Positions 47,630 through 56,967 of a DNA stretch of 64,000 nucleotides are shown piece by piece. The notes under the pieces were generated by a model. It was not told the origin of the DNA and did no database searches. It saw only the letters and a list, made by a program, of their open reading frames with translations. The number at the start of each line of letters is the position of its first letter. The stretch's first letter is position 1. The position numbers and the translations under genes were made by a program. The stretch comes from Candidatus Saccharibacteria bacterium 49-20 (GTDB taxonomy: Bacteria > Patescibacteriota > Saccharimonadia > Saccharimonadales > Saccharimonadaceae): NCBI GenBank assembly GCA_001897295.1, contig MKSN01000001.1, positions 736,141 to 800,140 of the forward strand. Direction: 5' to 3'.

Positions 47630-49476
47630 TGGCAAAACAAAAATCTGCAGTCGATATCGCTGCCGAGCAACAAGCGCGCGAGCAGGCTGAAGTAGAGCAG
47701 GCATTCCTCAAGGGTGTCTCGACACTCCGTGACCTTATCGCACCAAGCAGTATTGAAATTCACGCCTCATATTTCCGCCTCGGCACCAAGTACGGCCGAA
47801 CACTTTATGTATACGGCTATCCTCGCCAAATCTACACCGGGTGGCTCAGTCCACTTATCAACATCGACGAAGTACTCGATGTCAGTATGTATATCTACCC
47901 AGTTGAAAGCCAGGTCGTCCTTAATAACCTCCGTAAAAAGGTGACACAACTCGAAGCATCCGCATCTATCAACAACGAGAAGGGCCGCGTGCGTGACCCA
48001 GCCCTCGAGGCAGCGATTAATGACGCTGAAGAACTTCGTGACCAAATCCAGGTGGGTGCCGAGCGGTTCTTCCGATTTGGCCTTTACGTCACACTTTGGG
48101 CGGATAGTATGGATGAACTTAACTTCGTCCAACAGAAGATTGAAACTATCTTTGGCCAACAAATGGTATTTAGTAAGGTTGCGTCGTCTCAACAGGAACA
48201 AGGGTTGAATAGCTCCGTTCCACAAATGTCAGACCAACTCCAGATTCGTCGTAACATGAACACTGGTGCAATTAGCACGAGCTTCCCATTCACCAGTGCA
48301 GACCTTACCGACAACCAAGGTATTCTGTATGGAATTAACATGCACAATAATGGACTCGTCATCTTTGACCGTTTCCGCCTCGAAAATGCCAACATGGTGG
48401 TCTTCGCAAAGTCTGGTGCAGGTAAGTCGTTTACCGTGAAGCTTGAAGCACTCCGCAGTATGATGCTTGGTTCCGAAGTGATTATTATCGACCCTGAAAA
48501 CGAGTATCAAAAACTTGCCGATGCCGTTGGTGGGGCATATATTCGCCTGAGTCTTAACTCACAAACTCGTATCAATCCGTTTGACCTTCCGCGCGTCATT
48601 GATAGTGACGAAGCTGACGACGCACTTCGCGCCAACCTTGTCACGCTGCACGGGCTTTTCCGTCTTATGCTCGGTGGCTCACAAGTAACCGCGTCGGGCG
48701 TTGCAATGTCCGCACTTACTCCAGCCGAGGAGGCTGACCTTGACCAGGCGCTTATCGATACCTACGCACGCGTCGGTATTACCAGCGACCCACTGACACA
48801 CAACTCACCACCACCAACGATTGCAGACCTTTACGATACACTCCTTCACATGGGAGGAAGTGGGCCAGCACTCGCGCAGCGCCTTCGTAAGTACACTACG
48901 GGTACATTTGCGGGTATCTTTAGCCAACAATCAAATATCGATATTAATAACCCGATGGTAGTATTTAATATCCGCGACCTCGAAGACGAGCTTCGCCCAG
49001 TAGCGATGTATATCGTCCTGAGTCACATCTGGAACGTCACCCGCACCGACCAACGCAAGCGTATGCTCATCGTGGATGAGGCGTGGCAACTTATGAAGTA
49101 CGACGACTCGGCAAACTTCCTCTTTAGCCTCGCAAAGCGCGCGCGTAAGTACTTCCTTGGACTCACCACAATTACCCAGGACGTTGAAGACTTCATGAGT
49201 AGTAAGATGGGGCGCGCGATTGTCGCCAACAGTTCAATGCAACTTCTTTTGAAGCAATCTTCAAGTGCGGTCGATGTACTTTCGGATGTATTTAAGCTTA
49301 CCGAAGAAGAAAAGAAACGTCTTGCAAACTTCCCAATCGGGCAGGGTCTGTTCTTTGCGGGCCAGAGCCACGTCCACATTCAAATTCAAGCATCCCCAAC
49401 AGAACAACAGCTTATTACCACCAATCCCCAAGCTGCTTCTCAACAAGGAATAACAGGGGCGCAAAACGGCGCATAA
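47629..49476 (+). CDS. virB4: VirB4-like T4SS ATPase
   Basis: 615 residues. N-terminal alpha/beta region, then the RecA-like motor: Walker A VVFAKSGAGKSFTVK (~260), IIIDPENEYQKL, Walker B MLIVDEAWQLM (~480), and the sensor-like LGLTTITQDVEDF. This is the hallmark ATPase of type IV secretion and conjugation systems, powering substrate or pilin movement at the membrane. Coupled to the upstream N-domain-like gene. No VirD4 or relaxase is seen in the window. Confidence 0.93.
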   Translation: MAKQKSAVDIAAEQQAREQAEVEQAFLKGVSTLRDLIAPSSIEIHASYFRLGTKYGRTLYVYGYPRQIYTGWLSPLINIDEVLDVSMYIYPVESQVVLNNLRKKVTQLEASASINNEKGRVRDPALEAAINDAEELRDQIQVGAERFFRFGLYVTLWADSMDELNFVQQKIETIFGQQMVFSKVASSQQEQGLNSSVPQMSDQLQIRRNMNTGAISTSFPFTSADLTDNQGILYGINMHNNGLVIFDRFRLENANMVVFAKSGAGKSFTVKLEALRSMMLGSEVIIIDPENEYQKLADAVGGAYIRLSLNSQTRINPFDLPRVIDSDEADDALRANLVTLHGLFRLMLGGSQVTASGVAMSALTPAEEADLDQALIDTYARVGITSDPLTHNSPPPTIADLYDTLLHMGGSGPALAQRLRKYTTGTFAGIFSQQSNIDINNPMVVFNIRDLEDELRPVAMYIVLSHIWNVTRTDQRKRMLIVDEAWQLMKYDDSANFLFSLAKRARKYFLGLTTITQDVEDFMSSKMGRAIVANSSMQLLLKQSSSAVDVLSDVFKLTEEEKKRLANFPIGQGLFFAGQSHVHIQIQASPTEQQLITTNPQAASQQGITGAQNGA

Positions 49477-49497
49477 GGCGTATAATAGGTTCTAAGT

Positions 49498-52400
49498 ATG
49501 CCAACGACTTTTACTCCCGGCAACAAAAACCAAGAGGACGAGCTAAATCCAGGTCAAAGAGATTATGACCAGCGTTTTAATGATATCGCTCGAAAAGAAG
49601 AGCAGGGTAGTTTTGATGATATTGTTAACAATTACGATCAAGATGCGGATTCTGGCCAAGAAGATGAAAACATCGAACGTGCGCGAAATGGCGAATCGAA
49701 TGCAGCGCAAGGGGCTCCCGGTGCAGCCGCTCCGTGGGCGAACCGAACGAGCTCTCAAGCTGGTGAACAAGCGAAAAGCTTTATAAAAAAGATCACCTTT
49801 AAAAAAGCGGCACCACTCTTAGGTGCAACCGGTATTATTGGTATTATTATCTTCCTTTTGGGTGGCTGGCTTCCTACAATGCTTCTCCCAAGCTTGTCGC
49901 AAGGTGCAGTATCGGAAAACGATGCTCGTGGCACGCTCCTTGAACGTCGCTTAATTGCAAAACTTCAACAAAAGATGACCGACAGCGGGCCTTGTGATAC
50001 AAAGCTCTCTCTTTGTCGTGACAAGAAAATGCCAAAGATTATGCTGAGTTCGATGGCTAAGAAGGGGATTGTCGCGGTAGATGCCGACGGTAAGCCAATC
50101 AACGTCGATGGTACCGGTTATATGACCGATAATCCAACCCACTACAGCTTTAAGGACAAGAATGGAAATACAAAGATTATCGCCGCTGGTGACTTTGTAA
50201 GTGAGTACAAGGCAAACCCGGTATTTAGAAAGTTATTCAAGGGTGCATATAACACCAGGTATCTTTCCTATACTGGTGGTTTCATGAAGAAGGTGCTCGA
50301 TAAGTGGGGGGTTAAGAAAGACGGTGGTGTACTGGCTGACCCTGAGTTTACCGAGGATAAAGTCAACGACAAAATATCTGAAGCCACAAAAGTTGGCGGT
50401 GCTGATGGGGAAGAGGGTGGCACGAAAACAAAATTCCGCGAACGTGCAAAGCTCCTTTTCCAGAGAAGTGCCGATAAGGTAAAGAAGACGAATGGTGACC
50501 CTATTCTACTGGTGGGCACTGGTGTATGTATGGCGATTGCAATGCCTACATTCGTCGCAGGGACAATTCGAGCTATCCAACTTGCGCAAGTTGTCGCACT
50601 TGCAAGCAACTTCATCCTTTCATCAAGTGATATGTTGCGCGCAGGTGACGCCGACCCTGAACAGGTTTCCGCAGCAGGAAAAGCCCTCACAGATACCTAT
50701 CCAGTGGAGGGAAGTGATGTAGCTAAATCTGCAGTAGACTCCACAATTCTACTTGCCGCAACCGGTGCGGCCGGTGGTGCTATGTTGAAGCCAACAAAAT
50801 TCGTCCCAGGATATGCACTCTTTAGTAACCCAACAATCCAAGGTGCAAATCAGCTGAACGCAGCAACGAAAGAAACTTGTAATCTCATCAATAGCCCTCA
50901 GGCGGCAATTGCATCGGCAGGAATTACCGCCGCAATTGGTGCGGCATCAGCAGGAACTGGCGCCGCCGTTTTAAAGGCGCTTCAAGCTGTTGGTAAGGTT
51001 GCGGCAATGTTCGGTGCTATCGATGGACTAATGATCCTTCTCGAAGAAACAGGTGTACTAAACCTTATTGCCGATGGCGCCTATAATGTTGCGGCTGGCC
51101 TTATTGGAAATATTTATGAAGATGCAAAGGGGATTGAATTCGGAGACGCACTCGGAACCGGACTCTTTGCTGTATTCTCACTCGCTGCATTAGGTGGTGG
51201 CGCAGCGGTGCTTACAAAATCCCAAGCAAGAAGCTTCAACCAAGTTGCCGCCGAGGTTGATAATGAATATAGGGAAGAGGCTATCGCAACATTAAGTCCA
51301 TTTGATACATCGAGCCAATATACATTCTTAGGAAGTATCGTATCGAAACTCGCACTCAGCACCGCAGGTTCAAGTAATATGATTTCTTCAACCATCTCAA
51401 CCCTCGGTTCTATTGTCCGAGCACCGTTCAGTTTATTAAACAAAGCGGCTTCTGCAGAGACAGATCCTATTGAAGCGAAATATGGATATGCCTCATACTT
51501 TGGTGTTGATGAAGATATTGCTATTTCTATAGCCGGTACGCCTGGAGTTGGTATGCCAACTCAATACCTCGACATGAACCCTGAAACCGCGTATAACCTT
51601 GTGTCAAATAGTGTGAACGCCGAAACTGGTGAGCCAAATGAGCCGACGCCATTACTGGACAACCTGGGTATCGGCGTGAACGCCGACCTAAACACTACTA
51701 TTGCAGAGTGTGCCGATGCCGACCTCGAGTCAATCAGTGGCTGTACAATCGCGGCCTCAGCAAGTCAAACAGTTGAATCAACCTCTTGTGGAACAGAAGG
51801 AGAGGTGTGCGGAGAGGATGACGATCTTTCCACCTCGAGCGTGACAGTCCAAGGTGACCCTGATGAAGCGCGTAGTGCAGCCCTTAGGATTTACTACATG
51901 GACCACCAGCTTGAAAATATCCTAAGCGGAAACGACAAAGAAGAAGCCGCAAGTGCCGGCCCAACTTCACTTGCCGGTGCGACCATCGACCGCGACCACT
52001 TATGGGAAGATTCAACCACGGTTGGTTGCGCAACAGGTACCACAGAAGCTCGTAATGACAGGGGCTTCAACCAAGGTACTGAATTCCCGATTAAGCTCTG
52101 TGCAATCCCTGGCACGAGTCACGCCGGTCAACCTATGCTCGTAAACTCAAGGGCATCAGGCGCAGTGCTCGCAATGATCACTAAAATGAAGGCAGACTTG
52201 TCACTCGATACAATTAAGATTGCCGACTCATACCGTTCAATGGAAGGGCAGGAGCACGCCTGGAACTGTAACCAAGGGAATCCAAACGGTGAAGACTGTA
52301 GTGATATCGCAGGTCGAGCGGCGAAACCCGGATATTCAAATCACCAGTCTGGATATGCGATTGACTTTCAACTTCCGTCGGGAAATTCCGGCGCAAAGAA

Positions 52401-52503
52401 GCCGGGCGATCAATACTGGGATTGGTTAAACGCGAATGCTGCAACGTTCGGGTATAGTTCTAATGTTGGTGAATCGTGGCACTGGTCGGTAACAGGGGGA
52501 TAG
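49498..52503 (+). CDS. Large membrane protein with C-terminal M15 (VanY-type) peptidase
   Basis: 1001 residues. Polar N-terminus, TM at ~104-124 (LLGATGIIGIIIFLLGGWLP), an extracellular or looped region, several further hydrophobic segments (~345-560), and a C-terminal ~180-residue M15 D-Ala-D-Ala carboxypeptidase domain with zinc-site motifs SNHQSGYAIDF and ESWHWSV. Fusion of a polytopic T4SS-like component with a wall peptidase would let the machine open peptidoglycan locally. TATAAT lies 11 nt upstream of the ATG. Follows virB4 by 22 nt. Confidence 0.82.
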   Translation: MPTTFTPGNKNQEDELNPGQRDYDQRFNDIARKEEQGSFDDIVNNYDQDADSGQEDENIERARNGESNAAQGAPGAAAPWANRTSSQAGEQAKSFIKKITFKKAAPLLGATGIIGIIIFLLGGWLPTMLLPSLSQGAVSENDARGTLLERRLIAKLQQKMTDSGPCDTKLSLCRDKKMPKIMLSSMAKKGIVAVDADGKPINVDGTGYMTDNPTHYSFKDKNGNTKIIAAGDFVSEYKANPVFRKLFKGAYNTRYLSYTGGFMKKVLDKWGVKKDGGVLADPEFTEDKVNDKISEATKVGGADGEEGGTKTKFRERAKLLFQRSADKVKKTNGDPILLVGTGVCMAIAMPTFVAGTIRAIQLAQVVALASNFILSSSDMLRAGDADPEQVSAAGKALTDTYPVEGSDVAKSAVDSTILLAATGAAGGAMLKPTKFVPGYALFSNPTIQGANQLNAATKETCNLINSPQAAIASAGITAAIGAASAGTGAAVLKALQAVGKVAAMFGAIDGLMILLEETGVLNLIADGAYNVAAGLIGNIYEDAKGIEFGDALGTGLFAVFSLAALGGGAAVLTKSQARSFNQVAAEVDNEYREEAIATLSPFDTSSQYTFLGSIVSKLALSTAGSSNMISSTISTLGSIVRAPFSLLNKAASAETDPIEAKYGYASYFGVDEDIAISIAGTPGVGMPTQYLDMNPETAYNLVSNSVNAETGEPNEPTPLLDNLGIGVNADLNTTIAECADADLESISGCTIAASASQTVESTSCGTEGEVCGEDDDLSTSSVTVQGDPDEARSAALRIYYMDHQLENILSGNDKEEAASAGPTSLAGATIDRDHLWEDSTTVGCATGTTEARNDRGFNQGTEFPIKLCAIPGTSHAGQPMLVNSRASGAVLAMITKMKADLSLDTIKIADSYRSMEGQEHAWNCNQGNPNGEDCSDIAGRAAKPGYSNHQSGYAIDFQLPSGNSGAKKPGDQYWDWLNANAATFGYSSNVGESWHWSVTGG

Positions 52504-52516
52504 TATAATAAAAACA

Positions 52517-53911
52517 ATGAAATTACATCTTCCACAAAAAGCCACACTGCTACGAAAGACAGGCATCTTCTTGTCTATTGCTATGCTTGTCGTTGCGCTT
52601 TTCCCAACCCCTAGTCACGCGCAAGCGCCTAGTTGTGATGTTGAGTTCTATAGCATGAACGATATCACGTTTTACAACCCTTGCAGTAGCAGTTCGTGTT
52701 CGGCCGTAAATGCTGGTGGAGCGCTCACATCTCCAGGCCCTTCATCACTTATCGGTAAAGATAACGAAGAAAAAATCTGGAATTACTTCATCGCCCGTGG
52801 CCTCACACCTGTTGCCGCAGCTGGTGCTATGGGTAATATGAAGCAAGAATCAAGCTTATTTGACCCTTGGGCAGGTGAACACGGAAGTACTGGAAGTCTT
52901 GATAAAAGTAGGATGCTTACTGGATTTGGACTCATTCAATGGACCAACACTGACGGTAACCCTCAAGGGCGTCGCTACGGTGTCATGAGCTACCTTGAAA
53001 GTAACGGTGTAGCCCTTACACCTTCAGACCCGTCACAAACCGACAAAGCACTTCTTTATGAACTTAACTACCTCTGGGATGGTGAATATAAGTCGCTCAC
53101 ATGGCAAGAGCAGGTGAATGCCGAGCAAAAGATTGAGGGTGACGCTTCTAAGAGTTATTCAGAGGACAACACTGGTAACGGATCAGCAATGGTGTTCCAT
53201 AAACTCGTTGAACGTTCTGGGGATGGCACGGCTGGTAAACAGGAACGTATCGACAGCGCAAAAGAATTCCTTGATAAGTACGGTAATGGCGACATGGCTC
53301 GAGGTAGTTGTGGAGTAAGTGCTGGTGGTCTTAGCTGGGAGCAAGCTGTAGCTGCGGCAAAAAAACTTTCAGACAACTGGGACACCATCTACTGTGGCGC
53401 CGGTTCAATTAAGGGCGGTTTCTACTGTGGCTGGACTGAAGGTTACTGTACAGCCGGCGCTGCATGGCTCATGGTTACAACCTCACCAAACCCCGGAGGG
53501 ACACCAGGTATCCCGAACGGTGTAGATGTTGCAAATCGATTAACTTCTCAGAACTCAGATGTGTATACAAGTGTAAATCCGGATGGGTCAAATATTCAGC
53601 CTTTCTCAATTTGGTCATTAGGTTCCGGTGGTGCAGAAGGTCAACCGGGTCACACGGGCACTATCGTGGGGGTTGGGGAAGATGGTTCTATTATCAGCCT
53701 CGAAACAAACTGGTCAGGCGCGGGTAAGGGCGCGACCAATAATTACTTGGTGAGCACTAATGGGCATAAAGTCGCAGTACATCAATACCCTTCGTTTGAA
53801 GCATTTAAGTCAGGCCACAACGGATACGTATATAACTCAATGGCAACACCAAAAGATGCGTCGACTGCGACCGAAATGTCTAAAAAGTTTGCCGAATGGT
53901 TAGGACAATAA
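52517..53911 (+). CDS. Secreted bifunctional wall hydrolase: tail-lysozyme-like plus CHAP-like domain
   Basis: 464 residues. Signal peptide (LSIAMLVVALFPTPSHAQA), a small Cys-containing segment, a phage tail lysozyme-like domain (~85-245: NYFIARGLTPVAAAGAMGNM, QESSLFDPW, GFGLIQWTN), and a C-terminal CHAP-like domain with Cys in TEGYCTAGAAWLM and His in GHTGTIVGV. Cuts glycan strands and stem peptides by family knowledge. TATAAT ends 7 nt before the ATG. Functions like VirB1 in opening the wall for the T4SS-like machine, or attacks the host wall. Confidence 0.85.
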   Translation: MKLHLPQKATLLRKTGIFLSIAMLVVALFPTPSHAQAPSCDVEFYSMNDITFYNPCSSSSCSAVNAGGALTSPGPSSLIGKDNEEKIWNYFIARGLTPVAAAGAMGNMKQESSLFDPWAGEHGSTGSLDKSRMLTGFGLIQWTNTDGNPQGRRYGVMSYLESNGVALTPSDPSQTDKALLYELNYLWDGEYKSLTWQEQVNAEQKIEGDASKSYSEDNTGNGSAMVFHKLVERSGDGTAGKQERIDSAKEFLDKYGNGDMARGSCGVSAGGLSWEQAVAAAKKLSDNWDTIYCGAGSIKGGFYCGWTEGYCTAGAAWLMVTTSPNPGGTPGIPNGVDVANRLTSQNSDVYTSVNPDGSNIQPFSIWSLGSGGAEGQPGHTGTIVGVGEDGSIISLETNWSGAGKGATNNYLVSTNGHKVAVHQYPSFEAFKSGHNGYVYNSMATPKDASTATEMSKKFAEWLGQ

Positions 53912-54540
53912 TGAATATAGATCCTCGCGCGAAAAAGAAATTACTACTCATTGGTGCTATTTTAGCAGTTGGTATTATTGCAATCATTGTGTACGCGGCG
54001 CTTACCCCTAAGCTCCCTGGTACGCAAGCGTCGGAAAAAACGGTTATCATCGACAACTACAGTAAATACACTAGGTACATTTCATCAGATTCATTCGGGA
54101 ACTTTGGTAATACACTCTACAGGTATATCGATAACCCAACCAAAAGCGTATATCATGCCTCAATTGTTGATGACTCTTACTCGTACGACTCCGACTCATG
54201 GTTTTCGACCTTTATTGTAAAGTTGAATGATAGCGACGTGTCATGGAGTATTAAACTCCAAACTCTTAAAGATGGTGATTTAAACGGCGATATTGGGGTG
54301 ACTTGTAAAACTGGAGCGAAATGTTTAGCCGTATCCGACATATTGAAATCCGAACTCCAGGACTATTTACCGCTGACAACGAATGATTACATTATTTCGT
54401 ATCAAAAGAACTACAAAAAAATATCAGTAATTTATTACGACCAAGCAGGCGAGGGAAAGATAAAAGCTCAAGAAAAGATTAAGTCACTAGGCTTCAAGCC
54501 CGAAGACTACGAAATCGAATACTTTTACGGCGGTCGTTAA
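53911..54540 (+). CDS. Hypothetical membrane-anchored protein at the end of the T4SS-like cluster
   Basis: 209 residues from ATG 53911, which overlaps the previous stop (TAATG). Short basic N-terminus, TM helix (~7-31, LLLIGAILAVGIIAIIVYAA), then a Tyr/Ser/Asp-rich extracellular domain (KYTRYISSDSFGNFGNTLYR) with one possible disulfide (GVTCKTGAKCLAV). No known family. Overlaps the convergent recF by 4 nt. Its place and coupling suggest an envelope accessory of the cluster. Confidence 0.72.
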   Translation: MNIDPRAKKKLLLIGAILAVGIIAIIVYAALTPKLPGTQASEKTVIIDNYSKYTRYISSDSFGNFGNTLYRYIDNPTKSVYHASIVDDSYSYDSDSWFSTFIVKLNDSDVSWSIKLQTLKDGDLNGDIGVTCKTGAKCLAVSDILKSELQDYLPLTTNDYIISYQKNYKKISVIYYDQAGEGKIKAQEKIKSLGFKPEDYEIEYFYGGR

Positions 54541-55577
54541 AGCTCAACGTGATGTAAATGCTTGCCCGCGTGGCTTGTTGCGGAAGTAATGATAATTTGA
54601 TGACCTTTTAAATGGCTCGTAAGGAGTTTCTGACGAGTTGCATCGAGTTCAGAGAAGACATCGTCGAGCAGAATAATAGGGGTTTTACCTGTAAGTTGTT
54701 CGATAATATCAACTTCTAGGAATTTAAGTGCAAGCACAATGGTGCGTGCTTCACCCCTTGAAGCAGTAGAAAGGGCAGGGGAGTGATTAATTTCAAAGAT
54801 CACATCATGGCGATGCGGGCCTACAGAGGTGCTACCCATATAGCGATCTCTATCTAAATGCGCGTGAAGCTCATTAAGAAGTTTTTGCTTAATATCACCC
54901 ACGAAGGTATGTGAGTAATGAATTGATACGTCATCGTGCGTGCCCGCGATATCTTGATACAGCTGCGCAAGATTTTGATTCAGTTGTTCAATAAACGCGA
55001 TACGTTGCTCGATAATATATGCACCGTGCTCGGCAAGCGCCACATTCCAGGCGAATAGTTGATCGTCTTGTATGTAAGCGCTTTTAAGAAGATTATTTCG
55101 CTGCTTGAGTGCTCGTTCGTATTTTCGAAGTGAAGGCCCGTAGAGCGGGTTAAATTGGCTTACAAAGCGATCAATAAACTGACGCCGGCGAGCAGGGGAG
55201 CCATGGAGAAGTCGCAGGTCTTCTGGCTCAAATAGCACGACGGGGTGTTTTTGCTTCTGGGGAATCCGTGCAGTGGTTTTACTATCGATCACGAACTGCT
55301 TACGACTCGTGACTTTTTCAGGTTCAAACTTAATGGTTCGGTTTTGCTGGTCGTTTAAAGTAATATCTATTTTCCACCAAGGGCCATCTTTTTGCAGTAA
55401 CTCTGCGTCACTGCCGCGAAACGAAGAACCTTGAAGACTTAAATAAACCGCTTCAAGGAGGCTCGTCTTTCCACTCCCGTTCGCACCAGTAATAATCGTC
55501 ACCTCAGGAGAAAACTGAATAGTATACTCGGTGTGCGAGCGAATATGTTTAACGTGGAGTGAAACGACCGAAGTCAT
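54537..55577 (-). CDS. recF: DNA replication and repair protein RecF
   Basis: 346 residues, SMC-like ABC ATPase for recombination mediator loading. Walker A ITGANGSGKTSLLEAVYL (~30), RRQFIDRFVSQFNPLYGP (~130), signature STASRGEARTIVLALK (~270) and Walker B PIILLDDVFSELD (~300). Lies right after dnaN with a 6-nt gap, the classic origin-region order. Confidence 0.95.
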   Translation of the reverse strand: MTSVVSLHVKHIRSHTEYTIQFSPEVTIITGANGSGKTSLLEAVYLSLQGSSFRGSDAELLQKDGPWWKIDITLNDQQNRTIKFEPEKVTSRKQFVIDSKTTARIPQKQKHPVVLFEPEDLRLLHGSPARRRQFIDRFVSQFNPLYGPSLRKYERALKQRNNLLKSAYIQDDQLFAWNVALAEHGAYIIEQRIAFIEQLNQNLAQLYQDIAGTHDDVSIHYSHTFVGDIKQKLLNELHAHLDRDRYMGSTSVGPHRHDVIFEINHSPALSTASRGEARTIVLALKFLEVDIIEQLTGKTPIILLDDVFSELDATRQKLLTSHLKGHQIIITSATSHAGKHLHHVEL

Positions 55578-55583
55578 GGACGC

Positions 55584-56684
55584 CTAACTCTTCAGTGGCA
55601 TGATCACGTGGTAGTAGTTGGTGTCTTTGGCGGTAGATTTCAAAATAATAGGCGAAAGCTTTCCACTAAAGCTAAATGAAATCGTATCCGCATCGAGCAC
55701 ACCAAGGGCTTCTGTTAGGTAGCGGGAGTTAAGAGTTACCTGTCCACTTCCAGTAACATCGGCATCGAGTTCTGAAGTATTCTCACCAAGCTCAGAGGCG
55801 ATAGAGTGGAGTGACACTGTCTTTGCATCTTCATCCACGGTTACAGTTACACTACCACCTGATTCACGAGCAAAAAGTCCAGCAATCTTAGTCACGCGGC
55901 CAAATTCAGTCTTATTCATAGTGGCGGTGATGTCTGAGTTTGCAGGAATGAGTTGGCGATAATCAGGGAAGTTACCATCTACAAGGCGGCTAATCACCTC
56001 GGCTTCGTTAATACGGAAGCGTACTTGGCTTTCATCGAAAAGAATATCGATCGTATCGACATCTTCAACAATAGTGCGAAGTACTTCTTGAAGGGTTTGT
56101 GTCGGGATGATTGCGGCAACCTCACTTGTAGTTTCTACGAGGCGGCGCTCTGAGAGGCGGTACCCATCAGTTGCTGCGAGGTAAATGAATCCTTCATGTG
56201 AATGCCAGTATACGCCTGTAAGCACCGGGCGAGTCGAGTCTGAGCTTGCAGTAATAATTGTCTGGGATACTGCTTGTTTAAATTCTTCAGTGTTAATTGC
56301 ATAGGTCACTGAATTATCTTCATTGATCGTTGGAAGTTCAGGGAAGTCATCGGCAATTACCCCATTAATAATAGAGTGGTATTTGCCGCTAGTAATATGA
56401 ATGTTTTCACCAACTACCTTAAGTTCAATTGAATCCTTAGGAAGACTCGAAACAAATTCAGAGATAAGGCGAGCAGGGACGGTGATTGCACCTGGTTTTG
56501 CGATCTTTGCACCAATATATTGAGTGGTTGCGATTTCAAGGTTGGTTGCTGCAACTAGAAGACGGTTACCGTCTGTCCTCAAAAGAATATTACTCAGGAT
56601 TGGAAGTTGTGTCTTTGAGCTTGCTACTCGACCAACAGCTGATAGGGCTCTAGCAAAGTTTTCTTGTGTAACTGTGAGTTCCAT
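55584..56684 (-). CDS. dnaN: DNA polymerase III beta sliding clamp
   Basis: 366 residues in three repeated clamp domains: MELTVTQENFARALSAVGRV at the start, LPILSNILLRTDGNRLLVAA (~27-46), FPDYRQLIPANSD (~240) and the C-terminal YYHVIMPLKS, matching the clamp hydrophobic pocket end. Tethers polymerase to DNA. AAAGGAAC ribosome-binding site. Separated from dnaA by 283 nt carrying a DnaA box. Confidence 0.97.
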   Translation of the reverse strand: MELTVTQENFARALSAVGRVASSKTQLPILSNILLRTDGNRLLVAATNLEIATTQYIGAKIAKPGAITVPARLISEFVSSLPKDSIELKVVGENIHITSGKYHSIINGVIADDFPELPTINEDNSVTYAINTEEFKQAVSQTIITASSDSTRPVLTGVYWHSHEGFIYLAATDGYRLSERRLVETTSEVAAIIPTQTLQEVLRTIVEDVDTIDILFDESQVRFRINEAEVISRLVDGNFPDYRQLIPANSDITATMNKTEFGRVTKIAGLFARESGGSVTVTVDEDAKTVSLHSIASELGENTSELDADVTGSGQVTLNSRYLTEALGVLDADTISFSFSGKLSPIILKSTAKDTNYYHVIMPLKS

Positions 56685-56744
56685 TATTATGTGTTCCTTT
56701 CTTATTCTTTATCTTTTCTTCTTAATAATAGGGGCTGTGGAAAG

Positions 56745-56753
56745 TGTGGATAA
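56745..56753 (-). promoter_or_regulatory. Perfect DnaA box in the dnaA-dnaN gap
   Basis: Minus strand TTATCCACA; a TTTCCACAG-like copy lies just next to it. The 56685-56967 gap also contains repeated TTTACCCA/TGGGTAA and GTGTGTAT runs, no gene. It may autoregulate dnaN or form part of a split origin. Confidence 0.75.
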
Positions 56754-56967
56754 TCGGTAATTTATATCTGTTATTAGGGTGAAATTCGGTGTGTATATAA
56801 TTGGTGGAAATGTGTGTATGAATTGGGTGAAACTAGGTGCTTTTACCCACACGCTAAAGCCTTGGGTAAGAGTTTTATACATACCTGTGTATAGGTTTGC
56901 ACGGTTTACCACACCTTGTGCCCACAAACTGTGCACATTTTTTACCCAGGTTTGGGGTAGGGTGGTG

